DNA from: Acinetobacter bouvetii
GTDB taxonomy: Bacteria > Pseudomonadota > Gammaproteobacteria > Pseudomonadales > Moraxellaceae
NCBI RefSeq assembly: GCF_902753875.1
Contig: NZ_CADDTS010000042.1
Coordinates: 61,250 to 125,249 of the forward strand
Length of the DNA: 64,000 bases
Direction: 5' to 3'
Below the pieces are notes generated by a model, which made no database searches, was not told the origin of the DNA, and saw only the letters and a program-made list of their open reading frames with translations. Below are positions 27,495 to 37,800 of this stretch, piece by piece (within the stretch, counting starts at the first letter, position 1; each line of letters starts with the position of its first letter). The position numbers were made by a program, and so were the translations under genes.

Positions 27495-30400
27495 TTAATA
27501 AAAATCAAATATTTTTTCACCTTTTATAGAAAAATAATTAACAGAATTATTAAATCCTTTATAACAACATGGGCAACTAATAGTTCTTATGGCAGAACTT
27601 TTAAAGTTAGAGTTTAGCTTAGAGCCATAAAAATATGTATAAGAGTTTAGTCCTCTCCAAACACCTTTATCATCCGTTAAACTTGGAATAAAATTTATAT
27701 GTTTAGCACCATATAAAATAATATTTTGAGCTTCTAAGCTCAGATCATTAAAAGGTAGGTCAAAAGGAAATTTAAAATCATTTATTAAAAATTTAATCAG
27801 TTTTTTAGGTAATATTTTCAATAAATCACAACCTAAAAAATTAGAATCAAATATAGAATATTTTTTATCCATATATTCATCAAATGGATAAGACTTAATT
27901 ACCCCATACCCTTTACAAATTCTGCATGAATTTTTATATACATTAAAATAATTTTTATAATCAATTAAAGGGCCAATATGTTTATCAATGACAGATAAAG
28001 AACGTACTGTATGGTAAATTAGATCCTTATTTTTTGTGGCAACTACACCTTTCCCTCTGATAAAAGCATCTTCAAAGCTATTAGTCTCAACTAAACAACT
28101 CCAAGCCTCATCTAAATTTTCAATAAATTTATTTTTTTTAAAATCAATATAAGGGAATTGATATAATTCATCAAAAAGAGGATTATAAAAAAAATGGTCA
28201 TTTCTTTCAGTTATTTTCTTTATCTCATGATGATTTTTATAAAAAATAATATTCTCATCTGAATTAAATACTGAATCTTGGTAAAACGATTTCTCTAAAG
28301 CAAAATTTTCTTGATTAATTAAAGTTTTACTTAACAGATCATTCTCTTTTATTTCATTATTTAAACTAACATCAAACTGGAAATTGTTATGAGTATAATC
28401 TCCAAAATCAAAAATTTCTAAACTAGGAAAATTAAAATCATTTATACAGCCTAAAGTAATATTATCTTTAGTTTTATTAGTATTTGATTCACCTAAATCA
28501 ATAATGAAGTCACATTGTTTGATAAAATCAATATTATGTTCAATTACTAATATAGATTTTTCATAAAGATTTTCATCAAAGAGCTTCAACATTTTTGATA
28601 TAGATTTTTTATCAAGCCCTCGACATGGCTCATCTAATATTATGAAATTAACATTATTCGTTGAAAGAAGAAATTCAACTAGCTTTAAGCGTTGAGCTTC
28701 ACCACCACTTAAACTAGATACACTTCGTCCTAATGTTAGATGATCAAGACCTAGAGCCTCCATAAATTGATAGATATTTGATAAAAATTTAAAGTCTTCT
28801 AGTTCTATTAAAGATGAAATCTCCATATGAAGAATATCATTAATAGTATTTCCACCAACTTTGATCAAACGAATGTCATCACTATATCTAGTTCCTAAAC
28901 AAGATGGACATAAATTATTTTCAATAATTCCATGCCCTTTGCATGTTGAACACCCGCCACGACTATTAAAACTAAAAAAAGAGGCTTCTATATTTGTCTT
29001 CTTCGCAAATATAGTACGAATTTTATCAAATACATTAATATACGTAGCTACGATGGATTGGATATTAGTTGATATAGGCTTACTATCAAAAATAGCATAT
29101 TTTATATTACTTTCTTCAAAGGATTTAGGCAGAAGTTTTGTCAATAAAGTTGTCTTTCCTGAGCCACTAGATCCAATGCAACAGGTTATTCCCTTTTCTG
29201 GGATACTGATTTGATCTATATTGACATTATTCACATGGGCTAAGAGAAATTTTATCTCCTTTTCATGTCTGACCTTTCTTTTATATTCATCAACTACTTT
29301 TTCATCATCAGGAGAAAATAGAAGTCCACCTTTACTACCAGAGCCAGGTCCTAAATAAAAAGACTTATTAGAAATTTTTTTATAAATTCCATTATGGTCA
29401 ATAATGATTAATGTATTTTCATATTTATTCAATTCTAGTAATAAATCTAAAATCGGCATATTGTCGTTATAGTGAAGATTTACAGATGGCTCATCTATAA
29501 TTATTATTTTTTTTCTAATTTTATTTTTCAATAAATCAAATATCTTAATCCTTTGTAATTCTCCAGAACTTAAATTTAATGAACCTCTATTTAAAGCAAT
29601 ATTATTGATTTTCAATTTTTTTAATATGTTATTTTTTTTTGTGAAATCAGCAAGTTCATTTGCTTCTATACAACAACCAATCTTTACTAAAATTTCTTCT
29701 AAAGTCATTTTCTCCAATTCAGTAAAATTGAAGTTTCCAACAAAAATATGAGATACATCAGCCTTATACCCTGTCCCATTACATTCATTACAAAGGCTCT
29801 TTAAGAGTAATGATTCAACATTATTGCTCACCAACTTATCCAAAATTAACTGATCAAATGAGCCTTTTTCACCCTCAGAGAGCTGGTTATATGTTTTATT
29901 AATATCTATATTTTGTCTTTTAAGTAGTCCAATAAGTCCATTTGGAGTGAATTTAAGTGATTCATATCTGCCAGTTTTTTCACTAGTATTTAACAAAATA
30001 TTGTTTTCAGATATTTTTTTATCACAATCTATGATTTTTCTATCATAATCTACAATATCGCCATTTCCACCACACTTAACACATAGCCCAGAATTAGTAG
30101 AACTTTTTGATTTAGTAAATAGTGACAGATATGGACGGCTAAATAAGATATTATTTTCAACATCAATATATTTTTCATCGAAGTTAATTTCAATATCGTT
30201 TCCTATTAAAAATAATGGAAAACTATCAACTGCATATTCAGCTTCAACTAGAAAAAAATAGTCGTCAGAGTTGTATTTTTTTAATTTTTCAATTTGTACC
30301 TTTGTTATTTTATTTGTTTTAAGATTTCTAACATACGCTATATGATCTTTTTTAAAAGACTTTAAAACATTAACTTCATTAAATGATCTAAGATTTAAAA

Positions 30401-30851
30401 TATAATATACATGGCTATCTGAATATAATTTATTTTTAAAATTTATAACTTCATTAAATGTATTCTTTGATATTATTCGGTCATCATTTTTAACCACACC
30501 ATACTTAACAAATATATCTCTTAGATCATTGATTAAATTTGTTTTTGTTCCAAAAGTAGAAGTAATACTAGAAAATAAGCCTCTCTGAGTGACCATATCA
30601 CTCTCAACAAGCATTGAAGCCTCTGAAAAATTTGGTCTTACTGCATATTGATATAGATCATCTGTTGCATTACGGATTAGATGCTGCCGATGTGCTTCCC
30701 TATAAATTACGTCTAAAACCAAGGTAGATTTACCGGAGCCACTTACACCTCCAACAAAAACAATATCACCATGGTTTATTTGAAAATCAAAACCTTTAAG
30801 GTTTTTTTCATGAATACCTTTAATAAAAAAATCATTATTCGCATTTTTCAT
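27495..30851 (-). CDS. UvrA-like tandem ABC ATPase with extra C-terminal zinc domain
   Basis: A 1118-residue protein, started at the Met at 30851 inside the end of the radical SAM gene; a start at 30911 adds 20 residues. First ATPase: P-loop GGVSGSGKST (34-43), zinc insertion CVKCGGNGD...CNECNGTGYK, signature LSSGELQRIKI, Walker B IIIIDEPSVNLH. Second: GSSGSGKTT, CSTCKGHGII...CPSCLGTRY, LSGGEAQRLKL, FIILDEPCRGLD. About 330 residues follow with a further CRICKGYG (near 976) and CPCC (near 1093). UvrA relatives bind damaged or drug-bound DNA; DrrC protects an antibiotic producer. The UvrB-interaction region is not recognisable. It ends a four-gene operon of peptide-modifying type. Confidence 0.88.
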   Translation of the reverse strand: MKNANNDFFIKGIHEKNLKGFDFQINHGDIVFVGGVSGSGKSTLVLDVIYREAHRQHLIRNATDDLYQYAVRPNFSEASMLVESDMVTQRGLFSSITSTFGTKTNLINDLRDIFVKYGVVKNDDRIISKNTFNEVINFKNKLYSDSHVYYILNLRSFNEVNVLKSFKKDHIAYVRNLKTNKITKVQIEKLKKYNSDDYFFLVEAEYAVDSFPLFLIGNDIEINFDEKYIDVENNILFSRPYLSLFTKSKSSTNSGLCVKCGGNGDIVDYDRKIIDCDKKISENNILLNTSEKTGRYESLKFTPNGLIGLLKRQNIDINKTYNQLSEGEKGSFDQLILDKLVSNNVESLLLKSLCNECNGTGYKADVSHIFVGNFNFTELEKMTLEEILVKIGCCIEANELADFTKKNNILKKLKINNIALNRGSLNLSSGELQRIKIFDLLKNKIRKKIIIIDEPSVNLHYNDNMPILDLLLELNKYENTLIIIDHNGIYKKISNKSFYLGPGSGSKGGLLFSPDDEKVVDEYKRKVRHEKEIKFLLAHVNNVNIDQISIPEKGITCCIGSSGSGKTTLLTKLLPKSFEESNIKYAIFDSKPISTNIQSIVATYINVFDKIRTIFAKKTNIEASFFSFNSRGGCSTCKGHGIIENNLCPSCLGTRYSDDIRLIKVGGNTINDILHMEISSLIELEDFKFLSNIYQFMEALGLDHLTLGRSVSSLSGGEAQRLKLVEFLLSTNNVNFIILDEPCRGLDKKSISKMLKLFDENLYEKSILVIEHNIDFIKQCDFIIDLGESNTNKTKDNITLGCINDFNFPSLEIFDFGDYTHNNFQFDVSLNNEIKENDLLSKTLINQENFALEKSFYQDSVFNSDENIIFYKNHHEIKKITERNDHFFYNPLFDELYQFPYIDFKKNKFIENLDEAWSCLVETNSFEDAFIRGKGVVATKNKDLIYHTVRSLSVIDKHIGPLIDYKNYFNVYKNSCRICKGYGVIKSYPFDEYMDKKYSIFDSNFLGCDLLKILPKKLIKFLINDFKFPFDLPFNDLSLEAQNIILYGAKHINFIPSLTDDKGVWRGLNSYTYFYGSKLNSNFKSSAIRTISCPCCYKGFNNSVNYFSIKGEKIFDFY

Positions 30852-32082
30852 AAAGTTCAACCACATTTCTAATAATATTTTGGTAGGTAGTGCATTGAGG
30901 ACTCTTACCATTTACTCTATATAAAGGGCAACCACCAGCACAAATTGCTCGACATGAACATTTATCGCAATCAGAACTTAAATTTAAATGTTTGTGATAT
31001 CCAGATCGAATGGTTTCATCTAATGAATTTATTGACCAGAGATTACCTAATTTATTTTCAGTTCCAAACTCAGTATGACAAAAAAATATATCTCCATTCA
31101 TATAAATAGCTGTACCTGTTTTCCCCATAGAACATGGTTCAGCTTTAGGATATAGAGTATTCAAGTCAGAAATAAGGAACTTATACATTATGTCTTTGTC
31201 ATTTTTTGCAGCCTTATTTAACAAATCTATAGTTTGATTTAGTGCAAACTCAAACTCATTTGTAAAATTAGAGTCTCCTTTATCGTCACTAATTCTGAAT
31301 ACTATATCATTATCAATTAAATACTCGACTAAATCCTTAACACTCTTATAGTTAGATTTATCTACAGTGATCATTGCTGATGGTGTAATACCACTATTGT
31401 TCAGTATTTTTAGGTTCTCTAAAACTTTAGCTGATGAGTTAACATTCTTTCTATAAAAAATCCTTGAATTTTCGCTATTTAAACTGTCTATAGAAAAGGA
31501 AAGATTTATTCTATAATTTTTTATAAAATTTATTATCTCATCATTGATGATAGTTAAGTTAGTTATGACCCTAATATTCAGAGCTATACCATTTTCACGC
31601 AACTCTTTTACAAAAAAATTAAAACCAATCTTCCACGATTTCAATGTGAGAAACGGCTCTCCCCCTGCCAACTTCAAATTGACTTCATTATATTTAGACT
31701 TATCTCGAATGATCACTTCTGCTAATTTTTCAAAAAAGCCATCTCTTATTTTGTTTTTTGAATGTAGTGAGGGAATGTAACAATATTTACAATCTAGATT
31801 ACATTCATCAGTTAGATGCAACCAGATATAGAGGCTGCTTGAAATATCTAGGTTAGCATCACTGCAAATAACTAAATTATGTTTAATAAGCTCTTTAAGT
31901 TCTTTACTAAGGTTTGCTATTTTTGCTTTACCTTTTTCTTTTAACAACTTTAAAATGTTAAATGTCTCTAGGCTTATGACTAGATTTATATCATCTGATT
32001 TTAATAAAAACAAATCTCTATAATGAGTATTGTCAATCTCTATTATTTTGAATTTGTTGCTATTATTTAACTTAATTTCCAT
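30835..32082 (-). CDS. Radical SAM/SPASM peptide-modifying enzyme
   Basis: A 415-residue enzyme. The N-terminal 85 residues (VISLETFNILKLLKEKG and on) may be a peptide-recognition domain. The radical SAM cluster motif is CNLDCKYCY (about 93-101), followed by LKLAGGEPFLT. A SPASM tail carries the auxiliary-cluster cysteines: EPCSMGKTG, IFFCHTEFG, and the dense DCDKCSCRAICAGGCP with a last Cys in SPQCTTYQN. Such enzymes form carbon-carbon, carbon-sulfur or ether links in ribosomal peptides. The start ATG overlaps the previous stop (TGATG), so it is coupled to the oxygenase. The following UvrA-like gene starts within its last codons. Confidence 0.92.
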   Translation of the reverse strand: MEIKLNNSNKFKIIEIDNTHYRDLFLLKSDDINLVISLETFNILKLLKEKGKAKIANLSKELKELIKHNLVICSDANLDISSSLYIWLHLTDECNLDCKYCYIPSLHSKNKIRDGFFEKLAEVIIRDKSKYNEVNLKLAGGEPFLTLKSWKIGFNFFVKELRENGIALNIRVITNLTIINDEIINFIKNYRINLSFSIDSLNSENSRIFYRKNVNSSAKVLENLKILNNSGITPSAMITVDKSNYKSVKDLVEYLIDNDIVFRISDDKGDSNFTNEFEFALNQTIDLLNKAAKNDKDIMYKFLISDLNTLYPKAEPCSMGKTGTAIYMNGDIFFCHTEFGTENKLGNLWSINSLDETIRSGYHKHLNLSSDCDKCSCRAICAGGCPLYRVNGKSPQCTTYQNIIRNVVELYEKCE

Positions 32083-32819
32083 CAATTAAACCGAGCTGAG
32101 TTCATTTTTCGCCCTTCAAAAATTCTTTTTTCAAAGTCATATCTAACCGAGCATTCCGAACGTCGATGTAGTGTTGTGTGATTATCTATTAGTAATAAGT
32201 CACCAGAATTAAGCACTATATCCTCACAAATGCTTAAACTGAGATTATTGATTAATTCAACAATTTTAAGATCATCATTTAAGACAATATTATTAGAAGC
32301 AAACTTTTGGTGGTACTTAATACTTTTCAAATCATCATCAAATAAATTTTGCTTATATATTTTACCCTTTAATACATATTCAATTTGTAATTCTCGTAAT
32401 TGATCTTTGCCAACACCACACTTAGTGATTGCATTAATTAAGTTATCAATCTTAACAACCTGATTACGCCCATAAAGAGGATACTTAGGGTCTGGTTTAA
32501 TACACTGTAAAGCTATATATCTTGGCGGCTCTTTTTGAAACATAAAATCTGTATGAAATCCACCTGGTTCTAATTCCTCTGACAATTCAGTAGCAACAGT
32601 TTGTGTCTCAAAAGTATGTAGCCATCCATTTAAAGATTCGGTATAAAAAAGCCTATAACCATACCCCATGATGAAATTTTTTAATTTTTCTGATGAAGTA
32701 CCGAAATCACGTAATATCTGAAATCCAAATTTATCTAAGACTTTTCTATCAATTTTCGACTGCATCTGAAGTCTTGAGGGGAAATATGTAATATTTTTAT
32801 CCTGTAATAAATCTCGCAT
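32082..32819 (-). CDS. TauD/TfdA-like Fe(II)/2-oxoglutarate oxygenase
   Basis: A 245-residue oxygenase of the TauD/clavaminate-synthase fold. The iron site is visible: HTD in PGGFHTDFMF (His88, Asp90) and the distal His in DNHTTLHRRSECS. The 2-oxoglutarate-binding Arg is probably one of RYDFEKRIFEGRK near the C-terminus. Such enzymes hydroxylate or desaturate small molecules and, in some clusters, peptide side chains. It lies 14 bases after the small first gene and overlaps the radical SAM gene by one base. The context suggests that it modifies the same peptide or a tailored product. The substrate is unknown. Confidence 0.88.
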   Translation of the reverse strand: MRDLLQDKNITYFPSRLQMQSKIDRKVLDKFGFQILRDFGTSSEKLKNFIMGYGYRLFYTESLNGWLHTFETQTVATELSEELEPGGFHTDFMFQKEPPRYIALQCIKPDPKYPLYGRNQVVKIDNLINAITKCGVGKDQLRELQIEYVLKGKIYKQNLFDDDLKSIKYHQKFASNNIVLNDDLKIVELINNLSLSICEDIVLNSGDLLLIDNHTTLHRRSECSVRYDFEKRIFEGRKMNSARFN

Positions 32820-32833
32820 AAATCCCCCTTCTA

Positions 32834-33319
32834 TTAAATTACAGCTTTTAAAGCTTCTGTGTTATTTGTTACAGCTTCTACATGACATGGACAAACTTGA
32901 GGACATTTCTGTCCCACATTTGTCGAACTATATAGTTTATTACCGAAAAGTTGTTCCCATACATTTTCAGATAAAGTTTGTGTTTCTAACCATTGAGTCT
33001 TATTTTCTTCGCCTAACATTCCAAAATATGGGTAGTGATGCATGTATTCACCAAATAGTTCATTACAATCTTGCATATATTGACGCGTATCTAAAATGTG
33101 CATGTGCCAAATTTCATCTATTTCTTCATTAGGAACTAGTTGATAACTATCCATTGCTTTCATCAATGCCATATATTTTTTATAGTCATTGACTGCACGA
33201 TCAGCTTTTTCACTTGACCATCCTTTTGATTCCAAAAGTTTCTCTTTTGCTAAATCAAAATTCCAATTCATTGTTACTGCTAAAGCTTGTTCTAAAGCTT
33301 GTTTATCAATATTTAGCAT
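32834..33319 (-). CDS. Glycine-rich-domain-like (GRDP) protein with Cys-rich tail; possible RiPP precursor
   Basis: A 161-residue protein. The Met at 33319 is preferred (GGAAG 5 bases upstream); 33331 adds four residues. Residues 40-100 fit the GRDP/DUF1399 pattern: EEIDEIWHMHILDTRQYMQDC, with the paired His of WHMH (71-74), and then LFGEYMHHYPYFGM. The last 25 residues differ completely: GQKCPQVCPCHVEAVTNN, with Cys139, Cys143, Cys145 and His146. The gene is first in an operon with an oxygenase and a radical SAM enzyme. A leader-like domain plus a Cys-rich core would make it a RiPP precursor. The alternative is a metal-binding partner of the enzymes. Confidence 0.75.
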   Translation of the reverse strand: MLNIDKQALEQALAVTMNWNFDLAKEKLLESKGWSSEKADRAVNDYKKYMALMKAMDSYQLVPNEEIDEIWHMHILDTRQYMQDCNELFGEYMHHYPYFGMLGEENKTQWLETQTLSENVWEQLFGNKLYSSTNVGQKCPQVCPCHVEAVTNNTEALKAVI

Positions 33320-33345
33320 TACATCTTCCATAAGTTATTAATTGA

Positions 33346-33373
33346 ATTATATATAATCACATATTTGGTTAAA
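33346..33373 (-). promoter_or_regulatory. Probable promoter of the oxygenase/radical SAM operon
   Basis: On the minus strand a perfect TATAAT (33351-33346) lies 16 bases after TTTAAC (33373-33368), about 27 bases before the first start codon. The region is AT-rich, so chance matches are possible. Confidence 0.45.
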
Positions 33374-34471
33374 AATCCTAAGAATATTAGCATTAAATAA
33401 TGTCTATAAAAAATAAAAATATTAAATATAATCCGTATCTTAATTTTTATAACTCAAATAGAATTGTTATAATTTTGTAGTTAGTTAGAAAGTTAAGTTA
33501 TTAGAATCATTGAACTTTATTTAACTCATAATTCGAAAGACACAATGAGGGAATATACCCAACTTTATCAAGACGAAAGATACGATTTTATACTGCTTTA
33601 AAAAAGTAGATATTCAATCTCCACCTTCGTTACATCTCTTGGACGTTCCAGATTAACAGTCTATCGTGAGATCAAAAGAACAGGAAAGCACAGCTATTGG
33701 GCTAAATAGGCATAAAGTTTTCAAATCAATAACAATACTGACCTATATCAGTCTAACTATTTGAGTGATGTACTGAATACCTCTACACAGAAATTGAGCT
33801 ACATTGAAGAATTGCTACCGCATAACTGGAAGCCAGCTGAATAAGCAGGAATTTACCGGATGCTGACAGACCACAAGCTCAAGTTAGATCAATGATATCC
33901 TTACACGAATGGGGCTGTTCTCGATAAATTCACTAAATTAGGCAGACCTCAAACCCAAGTTGCAACTTGAATTTAAAAGCTTAGGAAACTTTAACTTTTA
34001 CATCTTTGTACAACAAAGCCGAAAAAGCGATGGCATTCAAACGAGCTTTATTTAATGTAATTTTCAAGAATCAGATGACCATTGTAAAATCTGGAACTTA
34101 AGGAGCAGATATTGCTATCACAGATTGATGAAATAGTCACATGAGTGAGTGTGCTAGTCGATTTATTAAAATCTCTCAAACGCTATTACGGGTCAGATTC
34201 GATCAGAAACTCAAAATGATCCAAGACCCGATTGAAAATAACATCCACTTACTCACCGAGCAAATTTACCAAATGATAAAATTTAAAAATCTATAGAAGT
34301 TTATGTTGGCAATTATTGTTGAATTTATATAAATTTTAAAGTGACCAACTTCTTTTTACTCTACCCTACATTAAATTACACCCAAAAATATTAACAATAT
34401 AAATATATGTTTTATATATATTTAATTTAATGTCACTTTAATAAATTTAATGTAATTTATGTCGGTGAATA
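33374..34471. other. Degraded spacer between the peptide operon and attR
   Basis: No intact gene is seen. It contains the IS30 remnant listed next and an isolated 51-codon frame at 34141-34296 (MSECASRFIKISQTLL...) that I cannot place and that may be the tail of another lost gene. A GTGACCA copy (34341-34347) matches the repeat array near attL. Confidence 0.55.
33545..33900 (+). pseudogene. IS30-family transposase remnant
   Basis: The plus-strand frame from 33545 reads MREYTQLYQDERYDFILL, stop, then SLGRSRLTVYREIKRTGKHS, the IS30 N-terminal helix-turn-helix region. Further stops follow, then LPHNWKPAE and a fragment. Several in-frame stops show long decay. The extent is approximate because similarity fades after about 33900. 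It is not the same copy as the IS30 end at the right edge of the window. Confidence 0.7.
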
Positions 34472-34572
34472 TTGCCAAGGTTGGGGTCGGGAGTTCGAGT
34501 CTCCTTTCCCGCTCCAGATTCAAAAAAGCCCTCATCGAAAGATGGGGGCTTTTTTTATGTTGATTTTATTAT
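34472..34572 (+). repeat. attR: direct repeat of tRNA-Gly 3' half plus terminator
   Basis: The sequence from TTGCCAAGG through the T-arm, acceptor 3' strand, CCA and terminator to GATTTTATTAT matches 769-869 with only small A/T-tract changes. The 5' half of a tRNA is absent, so this is not a functional tRNA. It marks the right end of the island. Confidence 0.8.
34525..34556 (+). terminator. Second copy of the tRNA-Gly terminator
   Basis: The hairpin AGCCC-CATC-GAAA-GATG-GGGCT and T-run are the same as at 821-853. If the island is removed, this is probably the original chromosomal terminator. Confidence 0.75.
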
Positions 34573-34847
34573 CGTTTTTAAAAAGTATTCTTCTTTAATT
34601 TATACCCGTGATCTGAATAAACAATACTAACTGGCGCAATTTTTTTGATATTACAGACACGAGGTTGTCAATTTAGTATCGCGAATGATAACAGTATAGA
34701 CCCTGCTCTTTGCTCTAAATGAGGCGCAAAAATAAAGTGAATTTCCAATAAATCCGTGGCCAATCTAGCTATTACTTTGAACAAAAAACTCGAGCAACTT
34801 TAGCTGTTATTTCTTATTCAATTGACTAGCTTTATTTTCAAAGATTA
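34573..34847. other. Intergenic region right of attR
   Basis: About 275 bases between the island and the surface-protein locus. I see no gene or clear signal in it. Confidence 0.6.
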
Positions 34848-34872
34848 ACACTATGCTAATCTAGCATAGTGT
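34848..34872 (-). terminator. Terminator of the surface-protein locus
   Basis: ACACTATGCTA and TAGCATAGTGT form a perfect 11-bp hairpin with a 3-base loop, directly after the stop codon of the last gene on the minus strand. Confidence 0.85.
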
Positions 34873-34874
34873 CT

Positions 34875-37800
34875 TTACTTATTGTTACTAAACAAATTTT
34901 CATCAAATTTAAATCTAAAACGGACATAAGCTCCCTGGATTGTAGTATCACTATCCACCAGATCATCATCCTTATAGCCGGAGAAATTATAACCCGCAGA
35001 CAACCATAAGTTTGCTGCAACAAGATATCCCACTTCTCCACCGACAAGAACCCGGCGGCCTGAACTCATATCAGACCATAATACGCCAGTATGAACACCT
35101 GCATCCCATCTTTCATTGATGTCATACATTGCTCTTGCACTAAACATATGTGTCATACCTGTAGACTCTAAACCAGAGAATGTTGTTTGCACATTTTTTA
35201 CTGCATACTGACCAGACAGCGTAAAATCACGTGTTGGGTGATAATTTAAATGGTTAGAGAAAATATAAACATGTTTAAGAGAAGGATTACTTAAATCAGT
35301 TTTATTATCATCATAACGATATTCAACTTTAGCTAAAGCGTCAAAACGATTGCGCTCGGTATCCCGATAAGCTAATCCTAACTGGAAGCGGTCGACTAAA
35401 CGGTCACCACTACTCTCACTCTTGCTATCAGTAAGGCTAACGACATTTTTTGCTAATAAAGTCACATCATCTGAATATTTATAAGCAGCGCCCAAATTGT
35501 TCAAAATCGTATCTGACTGATCTGCCCAACGTGCTTCAATACGGGCAACAGTTTTCCAATTCGGATTCTTCAAATATTCAACGCCTAAAGACGCCGCTGT
35601 GCTATCAGAACTTAAATTATTGGCATTTGACAAAGATTTGGTTTGTTCAAAACTGGTATTTGCATAAAACCCTTTTTCAATTTCCCAACGGTTGCGTAAA
35701 CCAATTGCTGCTTCAGCCTCTCTTGCACTAATACCATCACGAACACGATATTCACTAAATGCTGTACCATTATTGTTGTACTTACTATCAAGACCAAATA
35801 CCGTTACATTACGGCGCTGATTGCTATTTAATTCATACAAGCCATTAATACTGGATACAACTTCATGACGACCATAAGCACGAAGTTTTGAATTAATTTG
35901 ATGATTGGCACCTAATGCAAAAATACGGCGGTCTGATTCAGAAATATCTTGTTCATATTCAGCAAATACGTTCGAACCCTGCCAAGGAAGTTGGCTGGTT
36001 AACTTGGAGCGAACCGTCACACCATGATACGGGGCAACTTGTGTGGTATTCAATGTTGCTGGATTGGATGACTCATCATAATATTTAAAACCAAGCTCTA
36101 CGGCCAAAATACGGTTTATGGCCCGTTCAATACTTGCCGAAATACCTTGATTAACACCACTTGACTGATCTTCTGTGCGAATGGCTTCTAGTTTCGCTAA
36201 ACCAATTTTATTGAATTGTGTACGTGCTTTAATTCCACTTTCTTTACGGCCAGCTGTAATTGGTGCCGCAGTATTGTAGAACCCTGTATCTGCCTGGTTA
36301 TGATAAACCTTCATTTCCAAGTCTTTGTAGGAATAATTCAATTCAACCCGTGCTGCATTACCCGATAATTTACCTGTTGCATCAGCTTGTGTATTAATTT
36401 GCGTTAACGAATTCAGACCATCATTAATATTCTCTGATCGTGCAAATTCAGAAATTAATTTACCCTTATCATTGGCAAATTTAACTACTGTATTCACACT
36501 CGCCAACTGCTCCTGGGTAAGTGGATTATTGCTCTTGACATAGGAAGCTCCCACTTTGACTTGATCAGTTACTTTTACAGCACCTGATAAACCACCAACT
36601 GTATATTCTTCACCACCTTCGTCAGATTCAACTGTAATACGCAGGTATACAGGGTTCAGATCAGCATCTACACTAGAAACTGGATCTTTGAGATAGATAC
36701 TATTACTGAAAGTATCAACTTCATAATCGGTAAAACGAGTCAAGCTTGTACGTGCAATGATTAAACCCGGATTGTTACGGTCACGGGTAATCACTTCTAC
36801 TTTTTCACTATTATCACGAACATCCTGGGCATTAAGACCACCTAAGCTATATGGACCTGAAATGCCCATCGCACGCTGTTCATTCACAACTTGTTGCGTA
36901 TTGGTCTGTGCAGCAAATGCCGTAACTTTATATTTATCCATTTCTACGGTGCTACGGACACCGGTTAATGAACGGTTATATTGACCTAAAGATAAACCTT
37001 CATCATTTTCTGTACGTGTTACATAGTCACCATACATTGCATATGAACGTCCTTTATCAACACGAACATACAATTTGCTGGTGGATTGGGCATCGAAACC
37101 TTTGGCCGCCGAATCACCATAAACAGGATAATACTCATCAGGTCGAATATCGCGGAACAAACGTTGATTTTTATCCTTGTCTGAATCATAAGCAAGTGTG
37201 AGAAGGTATTCACCTTTGACCTTACCTTTCAAAAATAATGCAGCTCGACCTGTTAAATTGCGTTTACCATCTTTTGAAGCCGAGATTTCATTCAATTCCT
37301 CTTCAAAACCATCATTGGAGTTAATACCACTGAGTTGTTTAGGATCAAACTTTTTAAAGTTCAATGCCCCCTCTACCATACCTACAGCAATGATTGGTCT
37401 TAAATCAGGTAAGAAACGAATTGGGGTACTCGAATGGAAAATACCGCTTTCAACCGATAACACACCTTCACCAGCTTCAATGGGTGCTTGAATAGGTACA
37501 AGTAAATTGCCGCCTTCAACAAAGACCTGTATGCCCGGTTGTTTTGGATCCAAATCTACTAAATCAATTTTACCAATTGAACTGTCTAAGGTGATGGGTG
37601 TACGACTTGATACCAATGTGCCATGTCGATCCACTATTTTTAAGTTCACATTAAAACGGTCAAGACCATTTGCTTGTGGAATGATTTTACTTGGCTCAAG
37701 TTGCAGTTTATCCAATTGATCTGGGGCAATAACATCAATACGTTTGAAATCACGCGTATTCCCCATCATGTCGACTTGACGGACTTCAATCGTGTTATGG

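Noticed and set aside
27495..30851. Housekeeping uvrA
   Set aside because: The sequence is highly divergent, has a long C-terminal extension and lies in a peptide-modification operon on an island. It is better called UvrA-like.
33900..34320. Further transposase or phage gene near attR
   Set aside because: Only short frames with many stops are seen; no motif supports a family.
34472..34513. A third tRNA-Gly gene
   Set aside because: Only the part from the anticodon arm onward is present, with no acceptor 5' strand or D-arm, so it cannot fold as a tRNA. It is treated as attR.
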